NCBI RefSeq assembly: GCF_027257975.1
Contig: NZ_JANZKX010000003.1
Span: forward strand, 186,001 to 250,000
From: Pelomonas sp. BJYL3
GTDB lineage: Bacteria; Pseudomonadota; Gammaproteobacteria; Burkholderiales; Burkholderiaceae_C
DNA: 64,000 nucleotides
Direction: 5' to 3'
Below the pieces are notes generated by a model. It searched no databases, had not been told where the DNA came from, and was given only the letters and a program-made list of their open reading frames with translations. The number at the start of each line of letters is the position of its first letter. Positions within the stretch are counted from its first letter, which is position 1. The position numbers and the translations under genes were made by a program. Shown one piece after another: positions 16,561 to 24,328 of this stretch.

Positions 16561-17777
16561 AAGCGCTGATGAAATGGATGCACTTCGCCTGGCTCAACGC
16601 CCTGCGCAACAAGCGGCGCTCGGCCGTGACCCTGGCCATCGCCGCCCTGGGCACGGCGGGCCTGCTGCTGGCCGGCGGCTTCGCCCTCTTCACCTATGAG
16701 AGCCTGGCCCAGTCCTCCGCCCGCAGTACCGGACACCTGGTGCTGGGCACGCCCGCCCAGTTCAGCCAGGACGAGGACGTGCCCCTGCAGCACGGCCTGG
16801 ACGACTGGCAGGCGCTGCGCACCCAGGTGCTGCTGGAGCCCGAGGTGCGGCAGGTGCTGCCACGGGTCGAGTTCACCGGGCTGATCTCCAATGGCGAGAA
16901 GTCCACCGTGATGGTGGCCAACGGCATCGATGCCGACGCCGAGTTCGCCGTCAAGGGCCCCTTCCTGCAGGTGAAGTCCGGCGAGGTCATCATGAGCCGC
17001 GAGCGCCTGGTGGTGATGCTGGGCGAGGGCCTGGCCAAGAGCCTCAAGGCCGAGCCCGGCAGCAGCCTGACCCTGCTGGCCAGCACCACGGCCGGCGCGC
17101 TCAATGCGGTGGACGTGACGGTGCGCGGCGTGGTGTCCACCGGCATCGCCGAGATGGACAAGCGCCTGGTCTACGTGGACCTGCCCAGCGCCCAGGCCCT
17201 GCTGGCCACCGACCGCGTCTCCACCCTGGGCGTCTTCCTCAAGGACATGCCCAGCACCGCCCCGCTGCAGCAGCGCCTGCAGGCCGCACACGGCTCGCTG
17301 AAGGTCAAGACCTGGCTCGACCTGGCCACCTTCTACCGGGCGGTGCGCGACCTCTACAACCGCATCTTCGGCGCCCTGGGCCTGATCATTGCGCTGATCG
17401 TGCTGTTCGTCGTGGCCAATGCCATGGCCATGGCCATCATCGAGCGCACCCGGGAGATCGGCACCTTGCGCGCGCTGGGCACCACGCCGCGCCAGCTGCT
17501 GACCGCGCTCTCGCTGGAAGGCCTCGTGCTGGGCGGCGGTGGCGCACTGCTGGGGGCCCTGCTGGCCTTCGGGATCAGCGTCCTGCTGCTGGTCGTGCCG
17601 GTGAACATGCCGCCGCCGCCGGGCTCCAACAAGGGCTATCCACTGAACATCGCCATCGATGGCTCGCTCTATGCCTGGACCCTGCTGGCCATGCTCGTGC
17701 TGACCGGCCTCAGCGCCGCCTTCGTCGCCCGCCGCACGGTGCACCAGCCGGTGGTCGAGGCCCTGGCCCATGTCTGA
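16557..17777 (+). CDS. ABC transporter permease, FtsX/LolC/MacB type
   Basis: This 406-residue membrane protein has one N-terminal transmembrane helix (AVTLAIAALGTAGLLLAGGFALF). A large periplasmic MacB-PCD-like domain of about 230 residues follows, then three C-terminal helices near residues 275-300 (IFGALGLIIALIVLFVVANA), 320-350 and 370-398. The conserved ERTREIGTLRALGTTPRQLL stretch after the second helix is the hallmark of the FtsX family. One copy per operon suggests a homodimer. No membrane-fusion protein or TolC gene accompanies it, so it is not a classical MacAB-TolC pump; transfer to a periplasmic LolA-like carrier encoded next door is more likely. Confidence 0.92.
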   Translation: MKALMKWMHFAWLNALRNKRRSAVTLAIAALGTAGLLLAGGFALFTYESLAQSSARSTGHLVLGTPAQFSQDEDVPLQHGLDDWQALRTQVLLEPEVRQVLPRVEFTGLISNGEKSTVMVANGIDADAEFAVKGPFLQVKSGEVIMSRERLVVMLGEGLAKSLKAEPGSSLTLLASTTAGALNAVDVTVRGVVSTGIAEMDKRLVYVDLPSAQALLATDRVSTLGVFLKDMPSTAPLQQRLQAAHGSLKVKTWLDLATFYRAVRDLYNRIFGALGLIIALIVLFVVANAMAMAIIERTREIGTLRALGTTPRQLLTALSLEGLVLGGGGALLGALLAFGISVLLLVVPVNMPPPPGSNKGYPLNIAIDGSLYAWTLLAMLVLTGLSAAFVARRTVHQPVVEALAHV

Positions 17778-17796
17778 ACAACGCAAAGGAACGCTC

Positions 17797-18537
17797 ATGA
17801 AGCCTCAGGCTCTGTTCACCTCCCTGCTGGGCGCGCTGCTGCTCTCGCCCGCGGTCCATGCGCTGGACGCCGCCGCTGTGCTGAAGACCGCCGACGCCTT
17901 CCGCAGCGGCGGCGCGAAGCAGCAGCAGGTCGACACCGAGGTCCGCGTGCTCAATGCCGACGGCAGTCTCGACAAGGAACGCCGCTACACCGTGCTGACC
18001 CAGACCGATCACCGCTCCCTGGTCCTGATGCAGAGCCCCGCCGAGAAGGGTCAGAAGGTGCTGATGCTGGGCGACGACTTCTGGCTGCTGATGCCCTCCA
18101 GCCAGCGCCCCCTGCGCATCACGCCCCTGCAGAAGCTGCTGGGCGACGCCTCCACCGGCGACGTGGCCACGCTGTCCTGGAGCGAGGACTACAGCGGCGA
18201 GCTGCAGGGCGAGGAGCGCTGTGGCGAGCAGCCCTGTCTCAAGCTGGGCCTGCAGGCCACGCGCAAGGGCGTGAGCTATCAGCGCATCGTGCTGTGGGTG
18301 GGCAAGGCCCGGCACGAGCCGCTGCGGGCCGAGCTCTATGTGCAGTCCGACAAGCTCGCCAAGACTGCCGAGTTCCGCTACGAGAAGAACGGCCAGCTGA
18401 TCAGCGAGATGCTGCTGCAGGACGCGCTCTCGCAGCGCAAGCAGACCCTGGTCCGCTACCTCGCCCGCAAGAACCGGGAGGCGCCCGAAGCCTGGTTCAA
18501 CCCCATGTTCCTGGCGCGCAGCCCCAACCTCGAATGA
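17797..18537 (+). CDS. Outer membrane lipoprotein-sorting (LolA-like) protein
   Basis: This is a 246-residue periplasmic protein. The start ATG at 17797 is favoured because AAAGGA lies 6 bases before it and a signal peptide follows (MKPQALFTSLLGALLLSPAVHA); an earlier in-frame ATG at 17770 overlaps the permease. The mature part has the half-barrel LolA/LolB-like pattern: QVDTEVRVLNADGSLDKERR, YTVLTQTDHRSLVLMQSPAEKG, VLMLGDDFWLLMPSSQRPLR and ISEMLLQDALSQRKQT. Such proteins bind acylated or hydrophobic cargo in the periplasm. The gene sits between the permease and a predicted outer-membrane protein gene and overlaps the latter by four bases. It is distinct from housekeeping LolA, which is shorter and found elsewhere. 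Confidence 0.88.
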   Translation: MKPQALFTSLLGALLLSPAVHALDAAAVLKTADAFRSGGAKQQQVDTEVRVLNADGSLDKERRYTVLTQTDHRSLVLMQSPAEKGQKVLMLGDDFWLLMPSSQRPLRITPLQKLLGDASTGDVATLSWSEDYSGELQGEERCGEQPCLKLGLQATRKGVSYQRIVLWVGKARHEPLRAELYVQSDKLAKTAEFRYEKNGQLISEMLLQDALSQRKQTLVRYLARKNREAPEAWFNPMFLARSPNLE

Positions 18538-19787
18538 CGCGCATGTCCCGCCCCCTGTTGCTTTCGATGCTGGCCCTGGCCTCGCTCGCCGCGCAGGCCC
18601 AGTCGCTGGACGAGAGCAGCCTGCAGCTGCGCAGCCAGGGCCAGGCCATGCAGCGCAGCGCAATGGGCTCGCTGGCCCAGGCCGACGCCCTGCAGCCCGG
18701 CATGAACACCACGGCCCGGCAGAGCCTGTTGCTGGAAGCCGAATGGAAGGCCCGCAGCGGCCCCGTCAACGCCTCGCTCTATGCCCAGCACCTGCAGCGC
18801 GATCACGCGGCCGCCAGCAGCCGTGCGGCGGTCAACGAGCTGTACGCCTCGGGCGACTGGGGCGGTGCGTCGGGCCTGCAGTACAGCCTGGGACGCAAGC
18901 TGGTCAGCTGGGACGTGGGCTATGCCTTCCGCCCCAATGACATGGTCGCGCAGGAGGAGCGCCGCACCCTGGTCGGCAGCTACAGCCGCGGCCGGCCCCT
19001 GCTGCAGGTGGAGCACTTCAGCGCGGAGACCGCGTGGAGCCTGGTGTGGGTCAACCCGGGCCGCCAGGACGGCGAAGGCGGGGACGAAGAGGCCCTGGCG
19101 CTGCGGCTCTACCAGCACGCCGGCGCCTGGGACTGGCACGGCTTCGCACGCCTGGGCCGCGAGCAGCACGCCAGCGTGGGCGCCGCCTTTTCCGTCGTCG
19201 CCAGCGATGCCCTGGAGCTGCACGGCTCGGCCCGCATGAACGCTCGCTGCCGGGTCTGGCGAGCCGATCCGCAGGCCGCACTGCCCAGCCCCACCCTGCC
19301 CTGGCGGCGCGAGGTGCAGTCCGGCAGCAGCCAGCTGCTGCTGGGCGGCACCTGGACCACGGAGACGCAGCTGAGCCTGCTGCTGGAGTACTGGTGGGAC
19401 TCGCAGGCGCTGTCCCGCGCCGACTGGGCCGCCTGGCGCGAGCGCGGCGCTCAGCTGAACCAGCAGGCGCTCACCGCGCCGGCGCCGCTGCGCGCGGCCC
19501 TGGCTGGCAACCTGGCCTGGCAGACCCAGGGCTTCGGCAACAGCAGCCTGCAGCAGCACAACGTCTTCGCCCGGCTCAGCTGGACGGAGGGGGCCTGGAG
19601 CTGGGCGGGCGACGTGCTGTGGTCGCCCCAGGACGGCGGGCGCATCGTCACCGGCTCGGTGGCCTGGCAGGGGGATCGCTGGAACCTGCAGGCCGGCCTG
19701 CGTCAATGGTCGGGACCGGCAGACAGCGTCATCGCCCAGCTGCCCACACGCCGCCTGGCCTATGCCTCGGCGACCTGGGCGTTCTGA
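18534..19787 (+). CDS. Predicted outer-membrane beta-barrel protein, last gene of the ABC/LolA-like operon
   Basis: This is a 417-residue protein. The ATG at 18534 overlaps the previous stop (ATGA). After the signal peptide (PLLLSMLALASLAAQA) the sequence alternates hydrophobic and polar residues with many aromatics in strand-like segments (GLQYSLGRKLVSWDVGYAF, LSLLLEYWWDSQ, WSWAGDVLWSPQDGG, WNLQAGLRQWSG). It ends in a C-terminal strand with terminal Phe (RRLAYASATWAF), the usual outer-membrane assembly signal. No lipobox is present. I do not recognise a named family. In context it would be the outer-membrane acceptor or pore for cargo brought by the LolA-like protein. Confidence 0.82.
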   Translation: MTRMSRPLLLSMLALASLAAQAQSLDESSLQLRSQGQAMQRSAMGSLAQADALQPGMNTTARQSLLLEAEWKARSGPVNASLYAQHLQRDHAAASSRAAVNELYASGDWGGASGLQYSLGRKLVSWDVGYAFRPNDMVAQEERRTLVGSYSRGRPLLQVEHFSAETAWSLVWVNPGRQDGEGGDEEALALRLYQHAGAWDWHGFARLGREQHASVGAAFSVVASDALELHGSARMNARCRVWRADPQAALPSPTLPWRREVQSGSSQLLLGGTWTTETQLSLLLEYWWDSQALSRADWAAWRERGAQLNQQALTAPAPLRAALAGNLAWQTQGFGNSSLQQHNVFARLSWTEGAWSWAGDVLWSPQDGGRIVTGSVAWQGDRWNLQAGLRQWSGPADSVIAQLPTRRLAYASATWAF

Positions 19788-19814
19788 GCACCTGCGGGCG
19801 GCGCGTCGTCAATG

Positions 19815-19840
19815 AAAAAAGCCGGACCTGGGGTCCGGCT
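19815..19840 (-). terminator. Terminator between the barrel gene and bfd
   Basis: AGCCGGACC (19820-19828) pairs with GGTCCGGCT (19832-19840) around TGG. On the minus strand it is followed by a run of Us (A-tract 19815-19820), so it mainly ends bfd transcription. On the plus strand CTTCCT follows, giving weaker termination for the ABC operon. Confidence 0.9.
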
Positions 19841-19869
19841 CTTCCTGGCGTGAAGCGCTGGGGCGAGGC

Positions 19870-20115
19870 TCAGGCGGCCACGCGGGCCAGCTGGATCACG
19901 CGGCGGGTCTGGGCCAGCGGTTCCATCAACTGCACCGGCACGGGGGCGTGCTGGGCCAGGGCTTCGTCAAAGACCTCACGGGCGCAGTCGTGGCAGGCGC
20001 CACAGGCGGAAGCCGCCCGGGTCTCGTCCTGCAGCACCTCGAAATTGCGGGTGCCCTCGGCCACGGCACGGCGGATGTCGCGGTCGGAAACTCGGTGGCA
20101 GAGGCAGACGATCAT
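19870..20115 (-). CDS. bfd: Bacterioferritin-associated ferredoxin
   Basis: This 81-residue protein carries a [2Fe-2S] cluster bound by Cys4, Cys6, Cys38 and Cys41 (CLCHRVSD and ACGACHDC). Bfd docks on bacterioferritin and reduces its core to release iron. The start ATG at 20113-20115 places Cys4 and Cys6 as in the family; the frame extends further upstream without support. bfr lies 121 bp upstream on the same strand. The terminator at 19815-19840 closes the gene. AT-rich sequence around 20159-20183 may hold its promoter and an iron-responsive site, but no clear Fur palindrome is visible there. Confidence 0.95.
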   Translation of the reverse strand: MIVCLCHRVSDRDIRRAVAEGTRNFEVLQDETRAASACGACHDCAREVFDEALAQHAPVPVQLMEPLAQTRRVIQLARVAA

Positions 20116-20236
20116 GGTGGCTTGGCAAGGCAGTGGCGAAGCGTTGGCCAGATCGTAACGCAAACGCGAACGTTTCTCAATTACAAACCACCATCGCGCC
20201 TGGGGCCTTTTCACGGCCCCGTCAGCCCCGCCAGCC

Positions 20237-20704
20237 TCAGCCCATCTGGGACTGCAGCCAGTTCTGCTCGCCCAGCTGGGCGACCAGCTCGATCTGCGTC
20301 TCCAGGTGATCGATATGGCCTTCGGTGTCGGCCAGGATCTCCTCCAGCACCTGGCGGGAGACGTAGTCCCGCACGCTCTCGCAGTAGGCGATGGCTTCCT
20401 TCAGCAGGGGGTGGGAGCCGGTCTCGATCTTGAGGTCGCAGTGCAGCACCTCGACCGCGTTCTCGCCGATGTAGAGCTTGCCGAGGTCCTGCAGATTGGG
20501 CAGGCCTTCCAGCGTCAGGATGCGGTCCATCAGCTTGTCGGCGTGCTTCATTTCCTCGATGGACTCCTCGTACTCATGCTTGGCCAGGCGCTCCAGGCCC
20601 CAGTTCTTGAGCATGCGGTAATGCAGGAAGTACTGGTTGATGGCCGTCAGCTCGTTCTTCAGCTGGGCATTGAGGTACTCGATGACCTTGGCATCACCTT
20701 TCAT
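20237..20704 (-). CDS. bfr: Bacterioferritin
   Basis: This is a 155-residue four-helix-bundle iron-storage protein. The start is ATG 20702-20704 ([20 protein letters not shown]). Family residues are visible: Glu18, Glu51 and His54 of the ferroxidase centre, haem ligand Met52 in [14 protein letters not shown], Glu94, and His130 in [10 protein letters not shown]. Position 127, a Glu ligand in E. coli Bfr, is Thr here, with Glu at 128. Bfr forms a 24-subunit shell that oxidises and stores iron in the cytoplasm. It is transcribed leftward, with bfd downstream and hemP divergent upstream across a 163-bp gap containing a Fur-like palindrome. Confidence 0.96.
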   Translation of the reverse strand: MKGDAKVIEYLNAQLKNELTAINQYFLHYRMLKNWGLERLAKHEYEESIEEMKHADKLMDRILTLEGLPNLQDLGKLYIGENAVEVLHCDLKIETGSHPLLKEAIAYCESVRDYVSRQVLEEILADTEGHIDHLETQIELVAQLGEQNWLQSQMG

Positions 20705-20836
20705 GGCGGGCTCCTGTGCGGTGTTCTGGTGCGATTGTTCTGGGGCAGCCAGCCCGGGCGGGCCAGCGCGAAGGCCGATTGTGGCCCCAGCGCAGGGCCT
20801 GTGCATGCCAGCGCCTGCAAACCTTGACAGCTTGCA

Positions 20837-20855
20837 ATTGCGAATTATTCGCATT
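20837..20855. promoter_or_regulatory. Fur-box-like palindrome upstream of hemP
   Basis: TGCGAATTATTCGCA (20839-20853) is a perfect 15-bp palindrome inside an AT-rich 19-bp window (20837-20855), in the bfr-hemP divergent gap. Its spacing and composition fit a Fur operator, and hemP genes are classic Fur targets. A TTGCAA (20832-20837) / TATGAT (20856-20861) pair with an 18-bp spacer would place the palindrome between -35 and -10, ideal for iron-dependent repression. The predicted transcription start would then be at or beside the hemP ATG. Confidence 0.7.
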
Positions 20856-20867
20856 TATGATTCAGCC

Positions 20868-21071
20868 ATGGACAAACCAGCCCCCACCCTTTCCACGGAG
20901 CCCCGCCGGGCGTCTCCCCCCCTGCCAGCCGACGGCGCCGCCGGCCCGGCCCCGCGCCGCCTGCAGAGCCGGGACCTGCTGGGCCAGGACCGCGAGCTCG
21001 AGATCGAGCATGCGGGCCAGCTCTACCGCCTGCGCCTCACGCAGCTGGGCAAGCTGATCCTCACCAAGTAA
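20868..21071 (+). CDS. hemP: Hemin uptake protein HemP
   Basis: This is a 67-residue protein. The variable Pro/Ala-rich N-terminus is followed by the conserved C-terminal core SRDLLGQDRELEIEHAGQ and LYRLRLTQLGKLILTK, which identifies the HemP/HmuP family. In related bacteria it is a small regulator needed for expression of the haem receptor. The ATG at 20868 is only 12 bp from the Fur-like palindrome, and no ribosome site is apparent, so a leaderless or very short leader mRNA is possible. No TonB receptor or haem ABC transporter follows; a DUF2325 gene does. Confidence 0.92.
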   Translation: MDKPAPTLSTEPRRASPPLPADGAAGPAPRRLQSRDLLGQDRELEIEHAGQLYRLRLTQLGKLILTK

Positions 21072-21266
21072 GCCCCGGCCGGGAGCACCCCGCCCCCCAT
21101 CCGCCAGCCAACGCCAGCCTCCACCCACCCTCGCGCCCGTCCGGCCCCTGTCCGGCCCTGGCGCCCTGACTGGAGCCGCGCATGCCGACGCCTGGATGCC
21201 TGCCCGCCCTGCACCGGTCCTTGCACCGGTCCCCTTTCCGCCTGGATGCCATCGGGGAGGCCCCCC

Positions 21267-22604
21267 ATGTGTGACCCCGCCTTCGCCCCGCTGGGCGCGA
21301 CGACGCCCACCGCCCGGCCGACCCGCGGCCACGAGCCTCACGACGGCGCGGACACGCCGGCCTCGCTGGCCGCCGCGCCGCCGCAGCTGGCCGTGCCCAA
21401 CCACCTGCTGGGATCGCGGCGGCGCCGGCTCTGGGAGCTGCCCTCCCAGGCCCTGTGCCCCGTGATCGGCGCCTGCCTGCCCCTGGCGGTGCTGCGCAAG
21501 CGCATCGGCAAGGCCCTGGGCGGCGAGGCCCTGGTGCAGGACTACGAGCTGCACTGCGGTGCCATCCACGAATGCCGGCAGCGCGGCCGCATTGCCGAGC
21601 TGCTCCACCGCGAGCTGGACCATCGCTATGCCCTCGCCGTGCGCCAGGCCAGCCGCCTCAAGACCACGCTGCAGCTGCGCGACTGGTGGCGCGAGGCAGC
21701 CGCCGGTGCGGAGGTCGCCGGGGGCCTGTGGGCGACCCTGAGCCATCCGCGCTGCGACGGCCTGCTGCAGGACGAGGTGCTGCAGGACATCCACATGCTC
21801 CAGCACCAGGTGGGCAGCTCGCACCGGGCGGACCTGCAGCGCATCCAGGCCCTGGCCCATGAGAACGGCGTGCTCGCGTCCGAACTCGGCCGGGCCCAGC
21901 AGCGCAGCACCCAGCTGATCGCCGAACGCGACCGCCGCATCGAGGACCTGCTGGCCCAGCAGATGCGCCATCGGGCCGAGCTGGTGCTGCGCGACAGCCG
22001 CCTGGCCGCCCTGCAGACCGAGCTGGACACCCTGCACGCCACCCAGCCCGCCCTGCGCCAGGCCCTGGTCCGCGAGCGCCAGCTGCTGGAGAGCCAGACC
22101 CGCATCCATCAGCTGGAGCAGGCCCTGCAGCGCCTGCGCCGCGAGCTGCGCCAGGCCCAGCAGGAGGCCGCCCGCCCTGCCGATCCCCCGCCTGCCGAGC
22201 CGGCCCAGGCGCAGCCGGAGCCGGCCCTGCCCGCCGCGCCCGTGCCGCTGGAGGACCGGTCCGTGCTGTGCGTGGGCGGCCGCGCGGCCACCGTGCCGGT
22301 CTACCGCCGCCTCATCGAGGCCCGCGGCGCCCGCTTCCTGCACCATGACGGCGGTGAGGAGCACGCGGTCACCCAGCTGGACGCCACCCTGGCCGCGGCG
22401 GACCTGGTGATCTGCCAGACCGGCTGCATCAGCCATGACGCCTACTGGCGCGTCAAGGAACACTGCAAGCGCCATGGCAAGCGCTGCGTCTTCGTGGACC
22501 AGCCCAGCCGCAGCGGCCTGGTGCGGGCCCTGAGCCAGCTGGCGGGCCCGGCCGGGCCCGAGGGCGGCGCCATCTCGCCCTCGATCACCGCCGCCCCGCC
22601 CTGA
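21267..22604 (+). CDS. DUF2325 domain protein with long coiled coil
   Basis: This is a 445-residue protein. The ATG at 21267 has GGAGG 6 bases upstream; the frame also contains an ATG at 21246. Residues about 45-180 are a conserved N-terminal region (LWELPSQALCPVIGACLP, GGEALVQDYELHCGAIHECR). Residues about 190-320 are rich in heptad-like Leu/Arg/Glu and should form a coiled coil. After a Pro/Ala linker, the C-terminal DUF2325 domain begins at SVLCVGGRAATVPVYRRLIE and continues with HHDGGEEHAVTQLDATLAAA, LVICQTGCISHDAYWRVKEH and KRCVFVDQPSRSGL. The conserved Cys and His residues could bind metal. The function is unknown; proximity to hemP and bfr suggests an iron-responsive role. Confidence 0.85.
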   Translation: MCDPAFAPLGATTPTARPTRGHEPHDGADTPASLAAAPPQLAVPNHLLGSRRRRLWELPSQALCPVIGACLPLAVLRKRIGKALGGEALVQDYELHCGAIHECRQRGRIAELLHRELDHRYALAVRQASRLKTTLQLRDWWREAAAGAEVAGGLWATLSHPRCDGLLQDEVLQDIHMLQHQVGSSHRADLQRIQALAHENGVLASELGRAQQRSTQLIAERDRRIEDLLAQQMRHRAELVLRDSRLAALQTELDTLHATQPALRQALVRERQLLESQTRIHQLEQALQRLRRELRQAQQEAARPADPPPAEPAQAQPEPALPAAPVPLEDRSVLCVGGRAATVPVYRRLIEARGARFLHHDGGEEHAVTQLDATLAAADLVICQTGCISHDAYWRVKEHCKRHGKRCVFVDQPSRSGLVRALSQLAGPAGPEGGAISPSITAAPP

Positions 22605-22727
22605 GCAGCCCCCAAGCCGCCCCAAGCAGACCAAGGCAGCCGGCGGGACAAGCCGCCGCTGGCCTTGATCCGACCGCTGGTGCGCCAGGAGCTGCCGCTG
22701 CATGATGTGGGACCACGCAGTCTTTCA

Positions 22728-22744
22728 AATATATCTACAATATT
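22728..22744. promoter_or_regulatory. AT-rich inverted repeat in the promoter region of the aldehyde dehydrogenase gene
   Basis: AATAT (22728-22732) is mirrored by ATATT (22740-22744) across a 7-bp spacer, in a sharply AT-rich island of an otherwise GC-rich region. TACAAT (22736-22741) is a plausible -10 box overlapping it. This layout would suit a GntR-type repressor site, but no regulator gene is adjacent and no good -35 is seen. Confidence 0.35.
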
Positions 22745-22770
22745 CACATCAAACCCTGCGAGACAAGCCC

Positions 22771-24213
22771 ATGAGCGCACCCCTGCACCCTCTCTACATC
22801 GGCGGCGAATGGCTGGACGGCCCGCGCCTGCGCGACAACCTCAACCCTTCCGACACCCGTGATGTGATCGGCCGCTATGCCCAGGCCGACGCCGCCCTGG
22901 CCGAACGCGCCATCGCCGCCGCCGCCGAGGCCGCGCCGGCCTGGGGCCTCAGCAGCCCGCAGGTCCGCGCGGATGCCCTGGACCGCATCGGCAGCGAGAT
23001 CCTGGCCCGCAAGGAGGAGCTGGGCACCCTGCTGTCCCGGGAGGAAGGCAAGACCCGGCCGGAGGGCATCGGCGAGGTGGCCCGGGCCGGCGCCATCTTC
23101 AAGTTCTTCGCCCAGGAAGCCCTGCGCCTGCGCGGCGAGAAGCTCGCCTCGGTGCGCCCCGGCGTGGAGGTGGAGATCACCCGCGAGCCCGTCGGCGTCG
23201 TCGGTCTGATCACGCCCTGGAACTTCCCCGCGGCGATTCCGGCCTGGAAGATCGCTCCCGCCCTGGCCTTCGGCAACACCGTGGTGCTGAAGCCGGCCGA
23301 CCTCGTGCCCGGCTCGGCCTGGGCCCTGACCGAGATCATCAGCCGCGCCGGGCTGCCGGCCGGCGTCTTCAACCTGGTGATGGGTCCCGGCTCCCAGGTG
23401 GGCCAGGCCCTGCTGGACGACCGCCGGGTGGCGGCGATCAGCTTCACGGGCTCGGTGGGCACGGGCCAGCGTGTGGCGCAGGCCGCGGTGGCTCGCGGCG
23501 CGCGCTTCCAGCTGGAGATGGGCGGCAAGAACCCCTGCATCGTGCTGGATGACGCCGACCTTGACGTGGCCGTGAACTCGGTGCTGCAAAGCGCCTTCTT
23601 CTCGACGGGCCAGCGCTGCACGGCGTCCTCGCGCATCATCGTGCAGAAGGGCATCTACCCGCGCTTCGTGCAGGCACTGGGCGAGGCCGCCCGTGCCCTG
23701 CGCGTGGGCGATGCCCTGGACCCGCAGACCCAGATCGGCCCCGTGGTCGACGAAGCCCAGCTGGCCCAGGACCTGCGCTACATCGACATCGCCAAGGCCG
23801 AGGGCGCCCGCCTGGTCTGCGGCGGCGAGCGCCTGCAGCTGGACAAGCCCGGCTTCTACCTCCAGCCCGCCCTCTTCGCCGACTGCGACAACGGCATGCA
23901 GCACTGCCGCGAGGAGATCTTCGGCCCCGTGGCCAGCGTGCTGCCGGCGGACAGCTACGAGCACGCCCTGGCCCTGTCCAATGACACCCCCTTCGGCCTG
24001 GCCGCGGGCATCTGCACCACCTCGCTGAAGTACGCCAGCCACTTCAAGCGCCACGCCCAGGCCGGCATGGTCATGGTCAACGTGCCGACGGCGGGCGTGG
24101 ACTACCACGTGCCCTTTGGCGGCCGCAAGGGCTCCAGCATGGGCCCGCGCGAGCAGGGCAGCTATGCGGCGGAGTTCTACACCACGGTGAAGACGGCGTA
24201 CGTGCAGCCCTGA
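22771..24213 (+). CDS. NAD(P)-dependent aldehyde dehydrogenase, likely alpha-ketoglutarate semialdehyde dehydrogenase type
   Basis: This is a 480-residue ALDH-superfamily enzyme. The start at ATG 22771 (MSAPLHPLYIGGEW) fits the family; the longer open frame has no ribosome site. The catalytic Glu is in LEMGGKNP (residue 249) and the catalytic Cys in TGQRCTASS (residue 283). Cofactor motifs are GLITPWNFPAAIPAWKIAPA and SFTGSVGTGQRVA. The C-terminus FGGRKGSSMGPREQGSYAAE FYTTVKTAY resembles 2,5-dioxovalerate dehydrogenases of pentose and hydroxyproline catabolism. That specificity is inferred from the tail; no other genes of those pathways are adjacent. It is probably monocistronic and cytoplasmic. 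Confidence 0.9.
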   Translation: MSAPLHPLYIGGEWLDGPRLRDNLNPSDTRDVIGRYAQADAALAERAIAAAAEAAPAWGLSSPQVRADALDRIGSEILARKEELGTLLSREEGKTRPEGIGEVARAGAIFKFFAQEALRLRGEKLASVRPGVEVEITREPVGVVGLITPWNFPAAIPAWKIAPALAFGNTVVLKPADLVPGSAWALTEIISRAGLPAGVFNLVMGPGSQVGQALLDDRRVAAISFTGSVGTGQRVAQAAVARGARFQLEMGGKNPCIVLDDADLDVAVNSVLQSAFFSTGQRCTASSRIIVQKGIYPRFVQALGEAARALRVGDALDPQTQIGPVVDEAQLAQDLRYIDIAKAEGARLVCGGERLQLDKPGFYLQPALFADCDNGMQHCREEIFGPVASVLPADSYEHALALSNDTPFGLAAGICTTSLKYASHFKRHAQAGMVMVNVPTAGVDYHVPFGGRKGSSMGPREQGSYAAEFYTTVKTAYVQP

Positions 24214-24231
24214 AGGCCCTTGCAGACCTGG

Positions 24232-24254
24232 AGCGGGCCCGCCTCCGGCCCGCT
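24232..24254 (+). terminator. Weak terminator-like hairpin after the aldehyde dehydrogenase gene
   Basis: AGCGGGCC (24232-24239) pairs with GGCCCGCT (24247-24254) about 20 bp after the stop codon. No U-tract follows, so it may stabilise the mRNA end or act with Rho rather than terminate intrinsically. Confidence 0.4.
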
Positions 24255-24328
24255 TCAGACCCGCTTCAGGTTCGGGCCTGGCTGGGTGCGATGATGCGGG
24301 CCCCTAACGCCCATGATTCACGCACCTG

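Noticed and set aside
19870-20236. Second Fur box upstream of bfd
   Set aside because: The stretch around 20159-20183 is AT-richer than its surroundings but shows no palindrome with Fur-like symmetry.
20862-22703. A 613-codon minus-strand frame across hemP and DUF2325
   Set aside because: It spans two well-supported plus-strand genes and their gap, and its translation is Gly/Ala/Gln-rich with no recognisable domain.
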